Assembly: GCF_041146395.1 (NCBI RefSeq) | Contig: NC_090989.1 | Span: 238,628,843-238,692,842 of the forward strand | Direction of reading: 5' to 3' | Source of the DNA: Eulemur rufifrons | Taxonomy: Eukaryota; Chordata; Mammalia; Primates; Lemuridae | DNA: 64,000 nucleotides | In this document: in pieces, positions 21,261 through 32,400 of the stretch | Position numbering within the stretch: position 1 is the stretch's first letter | Layout of the letters: each line of letters opens with the position of its first letter | Notes under the pieces: model-generated | Seen by the model: the letters and a program-made list of their open reading frames with translations, nothing else | The model's database searches: none | What the model was told of the DNA's origin: nothing | Made by a program: the position numbers and the translations under genes

Positions 21261-22858
21261 CTGCATGCTTGGAATGAGTAAGATGATTGTTTAGGGGAGT
21301 GTACACTACAATGGGAGCTTTATAACTCTGGGGAAACCCACTAACTGTTAAAACATATGCAATCAGATGTAAGCATCATGGTGATTGAATAATGTTTAGA
21401 TTGTTTTCTTTTTTTGGGGGAGACAAGTTTAACACAAATCTCTTAAGCAAAGCTGTTCTGAGAAGTGTAGTAAATTTTTTAAAGTTTTTTTTTTCCCAAA
21501 TAAAAGCTAAAGTGTTCTTCTCTTACAAACTAGTTGTCTGACTCACAGATTGAATTGTACCAAAAATAGGGCAATGCCCCCTCAAAATGAGGTCTTCTCT
21601 TACGTTATATGGCACTTTTTTTATGAATCCATTATATTAAAATTTAGTCACTTCATTCTTTAGGTGGTAGGCTCCTTACACTAAAGTTAATACAGTTAAA
21701 AAAAATCACCATCTGAATAAAGAGAATTTGTTAATACCGGGGTGTTAAATAAGTATTTCTTCTTAGTAAAGGTTCTTTTTTTGAATTGGCAGTTAACTGA
21801 ATTTTTCTATACATCTGTAAGATTTATTCATATGACAGATTTCATTTCATGAAAGATGTAAAGGACTTCTTTCATTTTTGATATTTATAGAGTAGGCATC
21901 ATATAACATTGCAAACAGGAAGATGTCCTTCATTGGTCTTTTTTATTTCATCAAGTTTAACAATTTGCTGTGGCGAAATGTACAGGTAGTCTTAAAATCA
22001 GAGGGAGTTACTCTATCTTGTAATAAGTACATGGATGACTAGCTTTTTACAAGTTTTCTAAACATGTTTTTGAAGCCATTTTTTAGAGAAATACGTTATA
22101 AATTCTGTATTTCTTGAATAGTTTCATGACTATTGAAAGTAGCCTTGAAAGTAACTTCTGAGGCTAATTTTCATGGGGTAAATGTGGGTACATGATAGAC
22201 ATGTAGTACATTTTGGTGGTTTTTTTCATTTTTGCTTTTGGTTGAAATTGTGGAATCTAAAATATATTCTACGGTGAAATAAGTTTTTTCTTATCCTCAG
22301 GGCACTACAATTTAATAGAAAAGCTCAGTTAGAGCTTTATTGAGTTCAGTTCCTTCTGGCTATGGCACAATCAGAGACCTTGAATTTTGATGTCATTGCA
22401 GGGGTGTGTTGGAGATGCGTGTGACTTGAGTATGGCACATAGCTGAGACTCCATGACTGGTCACCAGAGCTCCCTGTTGTTAAGATTACAGTCTCACACT
22501 GACACTCTCATAAGAAGCTGGTGGATCCTAAGACATGGACTAAAGCTTTTACCACAGCTCAGAATATGTCTGGTTAACCTTGTTTTGTTTGCTGAAGTCT
22601 TCCTTCTCTAAGAACTGGCCTGGCACTTGCTACCCCCTGTCAGGGGGAGATTGAGGTGGTGGTTGCCTTGGGCTGTGTCTTCAGTGCCAACAGGAGCCAT
22701 CAGGAGTGCTGGCCCCAGAGTCTGCCCAACTTCTCTCGTCTTTTGTGTCTGTCGGGGGAATTGTAATGACAACATACCTAGCACAGCACTCTTTCTCCAC
22801 CATAAAGTAATATAATAATACTTTATCGTTCTTTGAGCTCTTTTTGTAGGAAAACTAT
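21261..22858. other. Unique AT-rich sequence
   Basis: 1.6 kb with no transposon I can name. Minus-strand frames at 22608-22895 and plus-strand ones overlap each other and look like chance. Confidence 0.45.
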
Positions 22859-22980
22859 GCCTGCGTTTGCAAAATATCCAGCTTATGTTGCTCAAAATTA
22901 AAATGACAAAATATCGTGTTCAGGTAAGTAACAACAACAGCTGTATTTTTGGCAAGAAACTGCATAATTGTCCTTCCTCC
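22859..22980. repeat. 122-bp direct duplication, copy A
   Basis: It aligns without gaps to 24315-24436: 107 of 122 bases agree (hand count). The flanks are unlike. It matches no interspersed family I know. In the plus frame starting at 22852 it is open through CAG at 22921-22923, which is followed by a perfect donor-type GTAAGT (22924-22929). A TAG after a pyrimidine run ends at 22849. Function unknown. Confidence 0.9.
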
Positions 22981-23341
22981 TGTTAAGTCAGTAGCTAATA
23001 GTATTAGACCCACTTGTACATGTGAGGAAATCTCAGAGGGAGGAGGTCCCTGGTGGAAGGTTTCTCTGTAGCAGAGCTGGTGTAGGGGGCAAGCCTGTGC
23101 CCCAACCCATCTGTGGAGAGGGAAGGCCGACTGTTCAGTGGGGGCATGGCCCCTCTGTCCTTCCTCTCCAGTTCTGTGCACAGGAGGGATAGGGAGGAAA
23201 AACTCTTCCCAAGAGTGCTCCTGGGTATGGCCTGTGGCTGGATTTGTAGTAGCTATGGTCAGTTTTTAGCACTTAGGATGATGTTGTGAATTCATTTATG
23301 TAGTATGACCTTGGTGGGGACTGACACAACCCTCTGAACTG
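22981..23341. other. Unique sequence
   Basis: No feature; overlapping minus-strand frame to 23181 is not supported as coding. Confidence 0.45.
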
Positions 23342-23475
23342 ACCGTATCTAGGAGCTTGCTAGAAAATGGGGAATCTCAGGCTCCACCTCAGACCTAAGG
23401 AATTATAATCTGTTCTTTAACAAGCCCGAAGCTGAGCCTTAAGTACATTGCATTTGCAAAGCACAGCTCTAGAAT
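23342..23475 (+). mobile_element. MER5A-like hAT fossil
   Basis: 'aggagcttgctagaaaatgg', 'ggctccacctcagacctaag', 'ataatctgttctttaacaag' and 'aagcacagctctagaa' follow the MER5 consensus from its middle to near its end. Confidence 0.8.
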
Positions 23476-23599
23476 ACAGAGGACGAGAGAGCCTATAGTT
23501 GAGAATAAGGTGAGGAGAGGAAGAGGAGTATGTGCGTGTGTGGGTGTGACTGAGAGGACACTTTGCATTTGTGTGTGTGAGGCTGTGTTCTCATTTTAC

Positions 23600-24000
23600 T
23601 TAAAGAAGAAAGCTTTGTCGAGATATAATTCACACGCCATGCAATTCACCCATTTAAAGTGTACTGTTTAAAGTAAACCATTTATTGGTTTTAAGTGTAT
23701 TCACTGTCGTGTGCATCCATCACCACAATCAATTTTAGAGCATTTTCATCACCCAGAAAGGAACCCATACCCATTAGCAGTCACTCCCCATTTGCCCCCA
23801 GTGCCCTTTATCCTTCCTAGAAGCCTCCGGTCATCACTAATGTCCTTCTGCCTCTGTGCATTGGATTTGTCTCTAGTGTGACATTTCTTTTATGAATGAA
23901 ATCATACAATATGTGGTCCTTTGTGTCTGACTTTTTTCACTTAGCATAACATTTGCATCATGTTGTAGTGTGTATCAGTGCTTCATTCCTTATACTGCCC
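23600..24000 (-). mobile_element. L1M LINE, antisense
   Basis: 'gagatataattcacacgcca', 'tgcaattcacccatttaaag', 'catccatcaccacaatcaat', 'cccattagcagtcactcccc', 'gaatgaaatcatacaatatg' and 'ttcacttagcataacatttg' are the reverse-complement of an L1M 3' region. Confidence 0.9.
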
Positions 24001-24314
24001 TCATTTTACTTGTCTTAAGTTTATTTGGAGCAAGAATAAGATTTTGCCTTTTTCCTTAGCCTTCATGAAACTGAGTCAGTGTTTTCATTGTACAGTAATA
24101 TTCAACAGTAATTTCTTAGTATGACCATTGCTTTTCTAATGCCATATGCTCTAGAATCTGAGAACTGTGACAGTGAAATTGTAGGAGCATTGTTAAAGGT
24201 CAGCTGAAGAAATAAAATATTAGTATTTTCTATTAGTGAAGTTTTGAATACTTAATTTTTAACCGCCTTTTCCATGAAAGCAGTGGGTGCCATCCATGCT
24301 CTGCTGCAGACCGT
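24001..24314. other. Unique AT-rich sequence
   Basis: Nothing recognised; ends just upstream of duplication copy B. Confidence 0.5.
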
Positions 24315-24436
24315 GCCTGCCTTTGCAAAATATCCAGCTGATGTTGCTGAAAATTAAAATGACAAAATATTGTGTGCAGATAAATAACAACAATGGCTGT
24401 ATTTTTGGCAAGAAACCACACGATTGTCCTTCTCCC
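24315..24436. repeat. 122-bp direct duplication, copy B
   Basis: Partner of 22859-22980, same strand and same length, 1,456 bases downstream. The donor-type GTAAGT of copy A is here ATAAAT (24380-24385). The same plus frame stays open in both copies. Three of the five differences up to the donor position are synonymous in that frame, too few to argue for coding. Confidence 0.9.
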
Positions 24437-25524
24437 AAGCAGTCTGTTCCCTGCAGTTCTGAATGTGTGGTAATGTCACACGGCCCAGAGGAAGACGGCA
24501 TTTTTTCCTTTGCTGTCTGTGCTGCACTCTGAAATTTTTATTTGTCAAATAAAAAACAAACTTGTTTTCCTCATTCAAAGACGTTTTAAGCAGTCCATCC
24601 TGCAGGGTGCCTTCCTGATTGGAGAAAATCTTGGTTTGGTTCTTGGGCTTTCCAGCGATCCTTTCGTCACTCCCATAAATGTGAGGCGACCCGGAGAAGA
24701 GTGGTCAGCAAGCTGCTCCTGCCTGCACAGAGGTCACTGCTTTGATGGTGTTAGGCGGTCATTTGGAAAGTCTTATTTTTATTTTAGCAACACAAAAAGC
24801 TTTCCCTTTTCCTCTTCTCTCCTCTCTAGCTAAGCTCATCTTAATGCCACTAAATTACCAGCGCCTTATTTGGCAGGCTGCCTGGTAAATCGAATGACGA
24901 CAATACTGGAGAGCTTGTGTGGCCACTTTCTAAAGGGTTTTGTGCCTCCTTTATACTCTTGTCTCCTTCCCCCTCGTTGGTGGGTAGACTCAATTATTTG
25001 ACTCTGTTTGAGAAGACGCTGGGCAGAATGCCATTTATCTATCTTTTCAACTTGAGGAGTCATGCTTTCTTAACAGATTTCTTTGGGATGTCAGGTTCTT
25101 TTTCTAACCTGATTACTTTTTTTCTAGGTTCTATAAAGTGTTGGTCATTCTCAGCAAATCACCAGCATTCTGTTCTTCCTCAAGGTGCTGACAAAGTGGC
25201 TGTTATGCATATGTGTGTTTGTGTGTATTTACCACTGAAAAAGCATAGTTTCTGAAAAAAAGAAAGATAAAATTCCTTGCCTCTTTTAGACTTGGAAGTT
25301 AACACGATTGGGCTAGCCAGGTCCCTCTGTTGGAGGAAATGGGAAGGACTGGATTGAGCCCTTATGTCAAGGAAATTGACTTGGCTGGATTTCAGGGAGC
25401 AGGATGGGCTGGCCCACTAGAGATCTGTGTCATTATCTGTAGTGGCACTGGAATTGGGACAGGGTAGCTATCTTCTGTAATAGAGCAAACTCTTGGGAAA
25501 AGGGAAGGGAAGCAACATTCTGTG
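24437..25524. other. Unique sequence
   Basis: No repeat named. Plus-strand frames of 107 and 112 codons (24510-24833, 24917-25255) show no family resemblance. A pyrimidine tract ending in CTAG at 25128 is acceptor-like but isolated. Confidence 0.45.
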
Positions 25525-25735
25525 AGAAGCTCCTGTGTGTCAGGGAGTGCTATATAAACAGTATGTATATTTTTGTGTGGCGTAACGACTTTGTGAGCTC
25601 TGTATTACTATTATTACTGTTATTATTACCATTGCTGCTTTATGTATGGGGAAACTGAGTCCCAGAGAGGTTAAGTTTCATAAAGTCTACAGCTGGAAAA
25701 TGAGTAGAGGCTGCTGTCCCCAAAGCTGATGTCCT
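25525..25735 (-). mobile_element. MIR SINE, near full length
   Basis: 'ctcctgtgtgtcagggagtg', 'ttattaccattgctgcttta', 'ggggaaactgagtcccagag' and 'aggttaagtttcataaagtc' follow the whole reverse-complement MIR core. Confidence 0.9.
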
Positions 25736-26327
25736 TTCGTACCAAGTGAAGTCTGTCTTTACTCTGTCTCTGCCATATTCTTTAAAGGGGGCAGTTGTTA
25801 CGAGGGTGATGTGGCTGATGGAAACACTAATAGACATAGGACAAAAACACGGTGTCCCCAAACAGACTCAAATTCCTCTGCATGCAGATGGCTCTACAAC
25901 AGCATAGAACTCCTGGGACTCACAGAGGTGCCCACCTGCCAGTGACACCCCTGATAGGAGGGAGCATTCTTCCCTACCGTCCCTGCTCTGAGGTCCTCTG
26001 TCCTTGGGCCCCTCCCAACTACTTTGGCCACTTTGGCTGTGTGCTTTCTGCTCATAGGTGCTAAGTGACTGGTAGCCACTGGTGAGTGTTTATTGCACAA
26101 TTTAGTGAAACAAAGGCTGACTCCCTGGTGAGCACCCTCTAGAGCTGGCTGAAGCTGTGGTCCTGCCCTGAGTCTGTTTTGCATGGAGTGATTTCTGGGA
26201 CCGTTTAACAGTTCTCAGATTAAACCATATGTTTGACTACCTATTAATATTTTTTCTCTGAATAAATTGGGCCTTTAAAAATGTACAATCTTCTCAAAAT
26301 TTGTCATTTTCTCCCCTTTAAATTTCC
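25736..26327. other. Unique sequence
   Basis: A moderately GC-rich stretch with short frames on both strands (to 96 codons); none convincing. Confidence 0.45.
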
Positions 26328-26450
26328 CCCATTAGTACATGCTCATTATGAAAAACTTAGAACAAAAATTAAATGAAAAAAATTTACCCCAGTACAAAGA
26401 GTTTCTCATTAAAATAATTCTGTATTTCTTTTCTGTAGAAAAACTTTTAA
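26328..26450 (-). mobile_element. L1ME-type tail, antisense
   Basis: 'agtacatgctcattatgaaa', 'aacttagaacaaaaattaaa' and the following A-rich region match the reverse-complement of an L1ME 3' UTR end. Confidence 0.55.
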
Positions 26451-27547
26451 TACTAACTATGTAGAACTCAGTCAAATGGCAGTGTAATCATTTTGATCAG
26501 TTGATACTTTGCTGTGGTAGTTTTAAAAAATAGTCTTGTACCATTTTACTTTTTCTACTGCATGATAGGTTGTTCTCTGAATAAGAAAGTTAAAATTTGT
26601 GCTCAGTGTCAGGACCCTAGAGAAGTGTTTCTGGGAATCGGGATTCGGAGACAGTCTGTTTTCAGCTTTCTCCAGATCTCCCTTACTAATGAGGCCCTGG
26701 GTCAGTAATGGAGAGTTACTTACCCATCATTGTATTTATCCTACATCGTCCTTAATGTTTTAAGGAAAATATGTTTACTAAGCTATTTTATGTACTCCAG
26801 TGAATGAAGCACTTAGGTTCCTGGAAAAAAGGTAAACTAGGAAGCTTTAAGATTTTTTCTTTTTTTTCCTTGAAGAAAGACAATGCTGGCAAAGAGGCAT
26901 GATGACTTTGTGTGACACACACAGTGAGTCAGTGACCCATTTTTTAGGAAGTTGGCAGCTGTATTTTATTCCATTGGGAAGAAAACATAATACATGGGTA
27001 CAGCTTCAACTCTAGTTGATTTGTTGTAGTGATACTTTTAAAAAATTGAAATCAAGGAGAAATCTGCCTGAAACTATTAAATAATTACATATTCCCTGAA
27101 CTATTAAAAGGATCTGTTGTATTTTTTTTTTTTCGTGGAGTGGTGTTTTTATTTTTTCATCGTGAAGTGGTGGAAGAGGGACAGAAGAGGCTGAGGGTCT
27201 GAGAATCAGAGGAGTTTCAAATGATGGAGCAAAGTGAATAGATGACAAATCGTTATGTAACCATGAAGGGGAATAAAATATTGTTACTGCTTTGTCAAGA
27301 AATATTTTCTCCTTTATTGAGAAAACAAGAAGTAATCAGCTTTTAGAATCATATCATTGATCTAGTAAGTTCCTTATTTTGCCTCCACTAGTATAGCCTA
27401 TTATTTTAGTAGCTTATTGCTACTAAATAGCCTGCTGTTTAGTAGATTATCTTAACATCTTTGATTTTTATTCCAAAAAGATTGGTAAAAATTAGTTATA
27501 TACTTATTTTTTTTATGTAATTTTTGAATGTATAAAACAGTAAGGAT
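26451..27547. other. Unique AT-rich sequence
   Basis: T-runs near 26862-26869 and 27122-27134; a T/A alternating patch at 27495-27520. No gene seen. Confidence 0.5.
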
Positions 27548-28000
27548 GATGCAGGGAGTGTCCCAATGAAGGGAAGAGGGTGCCTGAACTCGCCAAGTGG
27601 ATCCTTGGCTTCATGCTGGAAAGAATTCGAGAGTGCGGCAACTAGGGGCAGAAAGTTTGAGAGAGACAGACAACAGATCCTACTCCACAGAGTAGGGGTC
27701 CTTCCCCACGCAGGAGGGGGAACCCCTTATGGGGCAATGGTAATGTTTTTAAATGTTCAGAATCCTTGTCAGGAAACAGCCATACTCGACCAGCCTTGAG
27801 ATCAAGACATAGAGGTTAATCATAAAGTGCTGTCACAGAAAGGTAAGCACAGAGAGTTTGTAAGGCATCCAGTTTAGTAATTCACCATCCCTGGTGGTCA
27901 TGGGCTGGCGACTTCCTTGTTCAGGGAGGTTAGGGTCTGGTATCAGCCAAAACGGCTGCACTGAGGCTCCGTCGACCCTCCTTTCTGCCTTATTTCTGCC
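27548..28000 (-). mobile_element. Probable ERV LTR, antisense
   Basis: 'gcctgaactcgccaagtgg', 'gctggaaagaattcgagagt', 'gagagagacagacaacagat', 'cctactccacagagtagg' and 'ccttatggggcaatggtaat' resemble the reverse-complement of a class I retroviral LTR. No internal viral genes follow, so it would be a solitary LTR. The family is not assigned and edges are approximate. Confidence 0.5.
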
Positions 28001-28009
28001 TGTGTTAAG

Positions 28010-28395
28010 TATAGTACAAAAGGTTAGCCAGTAATGTCTCTCTTCTCCTCCCCGTAGCTAGTCTCCTTCCCCAGAGGCAACCATTGTTGTGTTTTTCTAA
28101 AGATAGTTCCTGCAAATGTTGGCAACTTTGTATATGTTCTCTTCTCTTCCCTCCCTCCCTTTCTTACACAAATGCTGGCATACAGAATATAATATCTGTG
28201 TCTGCCTGGTTGTTTTTACTTATAGATGATTCCATTTCAGTATTCCAAGAGCTTCCTCATTGTTTCATAGATGGGTAATATTTGGTTGTGTTCTGCCATG
28301 ACTTATCCAATATGTTATTGATGTTCAAGAGTTTCCAGTTTGTTCTTTTGAACAATGGTGCACATATAAAATTGTATGAGTAGGTAGATTTATTT
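28010..28395 (-). mobile_element. L1M LINE, antisense
   Basis: 'ccttccccagaggcaaccat', 'cttacacaaatgctggcata', 'agatgattccatttcagtat', 'gagcttcctcattgtttcat' and 'gaacaatggtgcacatata' keep the antisense order of an L1 3' region. Diverged, with gaps. Confidence 0.75.
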
Positions 28396-29211
28396 AGAAA
28401 GAGGTGGAAACCAATAGCTGAAAGATGGCTTTAGGATTGTCTCCTGGAGGTTAGGGCTCTCTGTCATTGTTTCCGAGACTTGTGCTCCTTGGAACCCTCA
28501 CAGGGAAATAGACATCTTTGGAGCAAAGGAAAATGGGATTTCATGGTCAAATACATTTGGGAACTGGAGTATTCTCAATTTTTTCCCTTGGAGCTTCATG
28601 AAAGAATGAGCATTTTAAAGGCTTTAAGTACTCATGGTTTTAACAACCAAAAAAGAATCTATTAGAGATAATTTTTCAGACTTATTTGAGTATCACACAT
28701 TGCAAGATGCCTATTAACATCTTTCAAGACAGTTTCTGGGAAAAAATAGTTTGTGATATGCTGACCTGTGTGATTCGTTCCAGTGTCCCCAATTCTATAG
28801 GTACTGAAAACTAGCTAAACATTTAATTTTAACAGCTGACAAATTGCTTGCCTTTGGAGTCATATTTCTTGACATCTGTAGCTGGTTAATTTCTCTGGTC
28901 CTAGTGCTTAATGTAAGAAATGGCTTATATAAAAATCTGTACGTCAGGACCGTCTTCGTTTGTGAACATGAGAGAAGGTGGGATCAGATATCTCGGGTGG
29001 AGCCCAGTGGGAGCTAAAGCTTCGAGTTGTAAAATCATGTTGTATTTTGGGACAAAAATAAAGAAGTTGATTTTGGCTGGGGCTTGGGGGAGAGAAGGGG
29101 ATGTAGGAGAGTGGTGAGATTTCTAAAATAAGCAGCACTACAGCAGAAGTTGCAGATTAGAGTTCTGTTATAGAATATGGAGAAGATAGCGGTAGATTTT
29201 TTTTCTCTAGC
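28396..29211. other. Unique sequence
   Basis: No repeat or exon recognised. Confidence 0.5.
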
Positions 29212-29420
29212 ATACTGATTCTCAACCAGGGATGATTTTACACCCTCCCAGTTCTGGGGAACATTTGACAATATCTGGAGATGTTTTTAGTTATCATTAC
29301 CAAAGGAACGGTGCTACTGGCATCTAGTAGGTAGAGATCAGGGATGCTGCCAAACACCCTCCAGTGCACAGGACAAAACACCACAATAAAGAATTATTGA
29401 GTACAAAATGTCAGTAGTAT
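29212..29420 (+). mobile_element. MER20 hAT-Charlie fossil
   Basis: 'tgattctcaaccagggatga', 'acatttgacaatatctggag', 'atgtttttagttatcattac', 'gtgctactggcatctagtag', 'gatgctgccaaacaccctcc', 'gcacaggacaaaacacc' and 'acaaaatgtcagtagt' give nearly the whole MER20 in order. MER20 copies are known to act as regulatory DNA in some mammalian tissues; nothing here shows that. Confidence 0.93.
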
Positions 29421-29470
29421 CTCCATTGATCATACCTCTGTTGATACATACTCTAATGGGTTGAGGACTT

Positions 29471-29964
29471 AGGAAATTGCCACTATTTCTTTGTGCATTT
29501 GAGGTGACATACATTGGCCATAAGTCCTTCTGCTGTGATCAAGCATTTGATAGCATAGATTCATGACCTCTTATTCATAATTCTTAAATTTAGAAAGCCT
29601 TGAAAATGTGAAGTTTCTTCTTAATTCACTTAGCAGTAAAACCTCACCTGTGTTGATGTGAAGGTATTTATCATCTTGATTTACCTGATTTTGTGAATGT
29701 TAATATATCTGATTATAGAGTGCCGGCCCAGACCTGGCTTGGGGTTTTATCTCGTGTGGTGAACACACTGTATCACCGTTCTAACATCTGAGAAATTCTG
29801 TATTTGGAAACACTTTGAGCCTCAGAGGTTTCAGGGAAGGGATTGTAGATTTATATATTGAACTAAATTTTTATGAAATTCAGCTTCTTTTAAAAATTCA
29901 GAAGTTTTAGTAATTTTTTTAAATTTCAAAAATGACATAGGATCTTTGTGAAGAATTTAAGTAC
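29471..29964. other. Unique AT-rich sequence
   Basis: Nothing recognised. Confidence 0.5.
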
Positions 29965-30165
29965 AAAAACGGTAATAATATTATCAACCATCTGTGCAGT
30001 GCCTACTGTGTGCCAGATACTATTCTCAGTACTTTACATGTATTAACTAATTTAATCTTCAGAATTCTATTATACTTTCTTTACAAGTGAGCAAACTGGC
30101 ACAGTAACTTGCCCAAATCCCATACTTAGTGGATGGCAGAGCTGGGCTTTGAACTCTGACACAAA
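29965..30165 (-). mobile_element. MIR SINE, near full length
   Basis: 'gcctactgtgtgccagatac', 'tactttacatgtattaacta', 'atttaatcttcagaattcta', 'agtaacttgcccaaatccca' and 'gatggcagagctgggctttg' are a well-kept reverse-complement MIR. Confidence 0.95.
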
Positions 30166-30334
30166 GAAGGAAATCATCCATAATCTTGGTGGCCAGAGAG
30201 GACAGCTGTTTGTCTTTGGGTGTATTTCCTTACAGCCTTCTTTCTGCGGCCCCGTTTCTCTGTGGTTGAGCATTTCTCCTGTTATGTTCAGTATTTTTCA
30301 AAAATATGATTGTTAAATGGCTGCTTAAATAGTT

Positions 30335-30600
30335 AAAAGAATAGTTGAGTGAGCCATAATTTATTTATGATTTATGTTGGGCATTTAGTCTGTTTCCAGT
30401 TTTTCACAATAGAACATTGGCATAAAGATTTATGTATAAATATTTGTCCCCATCTCTGATTATTTCTTCAAGGAATATTTTTAAAGGGAATCACTTAGAG
30501 CATGTAACTATTTTATTGACTCTTCATGTATGCTTCAGAACATACCAGTTCATTCTCTTACTGGCACTTCACCATCATTGGTAGGGAGTGTTAAAAGTTT
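30335..30600 (-). mobile_element. L1ME-type LINE, antisense
   Basis: 'gagccataatttatttatga', 'ttgggcatttagtctgtttc', 'cagtttttcacaatagaaca' and 'tttcttcaaggaatattttt' follow an antisense L1 3' region. Confidence 0.75.
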
Positions 30601-30947
30601 TTCCCCCTAATTTCTGATTCTGCACTGTAGTATCTTATTTTCTGAGAAGATGGGATAGAGATGACTGGACACGTAGTATGATTTTTTTTTTTTTAATTGG
30701 TGAGGAAACTAGAGTTAAAAACTAAAAAAAAATTCAGGAAAAAAGCACCCAAATTAAGTAGGTGGAACAACTGATATTTTAAAACTTCAAATAAAAAAAA
30801 AAATTAGAACCCTTTTCTTTTCAGGTTAACCCATGAAGTTAAATTGAGACTCGATTTCACATTATTATGAAGAAATCAGGCTATTCAGAATTAGGAGATA
30901 CTCTGACCAGAATCTTACTGGTATGTGGGTGATCAGTGTGTGCCTAA
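30601..30947. other. Unique sequence with A/T runs
   Basis: T-run at 30682-30695 and A-runs near 30724-30733 and 30793-30804; no gene. Confidence 0.5.
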
Positions 30948-31035
30948 AATAGCCATTCACTAAGCGTTTACGGAGTGTCTGCTGTGCGCCACACACTGCA
31001 TTTTGTGTTGGGGATCTAGTGAGGGACAAGTTTGC
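30948..31035 (-). mobile_element. L2 LINE tail, antisense
   Basis: 'cattcactaagcgtttacgg', 'agtgtctgctgtgcgccaca', 'gttggggatctagtgaggga' match the reverse-complement end of L2. Confidence 0.65.
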
Positions 31036-31037
31036 AG

Positions 31038-31240
31038 TAACAGTAATAGCAAATGCGTGTAGTGCTTCTTAGGCACTGTTCTAACTGCTTACGTATATCA
31101 TCTCACTTAACCTTCACAACCATGCTATTATTATCTCCATTTTATTCATGAGACTGAAGCACAGAGGAGATGAGTAATGTGCTCATGGACATGCAGCTCC
31201 TGAGTGGCAGAGTCGGGCTCTGAGCCAGGCGAGGACTGGC
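31038..31240 (-). mobile_element. MIR SINE
   Basis: 'gcactgttctaactgcttac', 'catctcacttaaccttcaca', 'ttattatctccattttattc', 'gagactgaagcacagaggag' and 'gagtggcagagtcgggctct' give a clear reverse-complement MIR, abutting an L2 tail. Confidence 0.93.
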
Positions 31241-31279
31241 TCTGCTAGTGTTGGGGGTGGGCATTAAGGGGGCGGGGGC

Positions 31280-31580
31280 AGCAATCTGGCCATGAGAAAA
31301 CGGTGGCTTTAGCCAACAGTCCAGCAAAGGGCTTGGAGAGAAATGGAAGGATCAGAAAGATTTTTCAAGATGGAATTTCTCAGACTTGGTGATTAGATGT
31401 GGAGGAAGAGGGGGAAAAGCCAAGGGTAACCCCTTGGTTTTCTGGTTTGAACAACTTTCTAGATGGTGGTTTCCTTCGGAGGAGACCAGGGGAAAACGAG
31501 GAGCATGTTTTGGGTTGGTTAGGTTGGAGGGTCTGAAGGGTGGAGACGCTCAGAAGGGCATAATCTCCAAAATATTTGGG
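31280..31580 (-). mobile_element. Old LINE-like fragment (L2-like), antisense
   Basis: 'gacttggtgattagatgtgg', 'aggaagagggggaaaagcca', 'ccttggttttctggtttgaa' and 'ctagatggtggtttccttcg' resemble a recurrent mammalian repeat often found with antisense L2. The family assignment is uncertain. Confidence 0.45.
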
Positions 31581-31767
31581 AGTTAATACCTTTAAAGGTC
31601 AACAAATTTGCCCAGGTGGTTTACTTGTGAGAAAATGATTTTCTTTAAATATTTACAATATGTAGTTTATGAGAAAGTTTTACAGCTTTTAAAGATGTTT
31701 AAAAAGTTTCATTTGATTGCTGTGGTTTTCATGTATGAAATGTGAAAATTAGTCTTTGTAAGTGATA

Positions 31768-32030
31768 GGGGTCTCACTCTGTTGCCCAGGCTGGAGTACA
31801 GTCATGTGATCATAGCTCACTGTAACGTCAAACTTTGGGGCTCAGCCTTCTGCTTCAGCCTACTGAGTAGCTGGGACTACAGGCATGTGTCACCATGCCC
31901 TGCTAACTTTTTTTATTTTTCTTTTTTTGTACAGACAAAGTCTTGCTATGTTGCCATGTTGCCCAGGCTGGTCTCAAACTCCTGGCCTCAAAGTACTGGG
32001 ATTATAAGTGTGAGCCACCATACCTGGCCT
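31768..32030 (-). mobile_element. AluJ SINE, antisense, tail lost
   Basis: 'ggtctcactctgttgcccag', 'tcatagctcactgtaacgtc', 'gtagctgggactacaggcat', the T-rich middle (31908-31928), 'ggctggtctcaaactcctgg' and 'gtgagccaccatacctggcc'. It lacks the lemur-specific linker, so it is an old J-type. No clear target-site duplication was found. Confidence 0.93.
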
Positions 32031-32129
32031 CAAAATTTGTGTCATTTTAATGCTGTTTTAAAAACTCACTTTAATACCTGTAGACAACTTTATAATGTGG
32101 TCGTACCATTGTTTGCATAATCAGTAATC

Positions 32130-32400
32130 TGGGAATGGATAGGTTATTAGCATTTTCTCTTCACTGTAGATCATTTTAAAGCAAATGTCTTTATGCATTA
32201 AACATTTTTGGTATTCAGGATTATTTCTTTGGAGGTATATCAGACCTAGAATTACTGAATCATAGTACATACTGCAAAATTACTTTCTTAAAAGACTGTG
32301 CTAATTTAGGTCTGCCAAATGTGTGCAAGACTTGCCTCTTAATTAGCCAGTGAGTTGAATGTTGTCCTGGTGATCTTTGTGACACCTTCATTTACTTTCT
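32130..32400 (-). mobile_element. L1ME-type fragment, antisense
   Basis: 'gattatttctttggaggtat', 'cctagaattactgaatcata' and 'ctgtgctaatttaggtctgc' fit the antisense L1 block 'aggaattgctgggtcaaagg ... gtaccaatttac'. Weak but ordered. Confidence 0.5.

Noticed and set aside
22608..23181. Minus-strand frames across duplication copy A
   Set aside because: Two overlapping frames in different phases, no start context or homology; the parallel frame in copy B follows simply from sequence identity.
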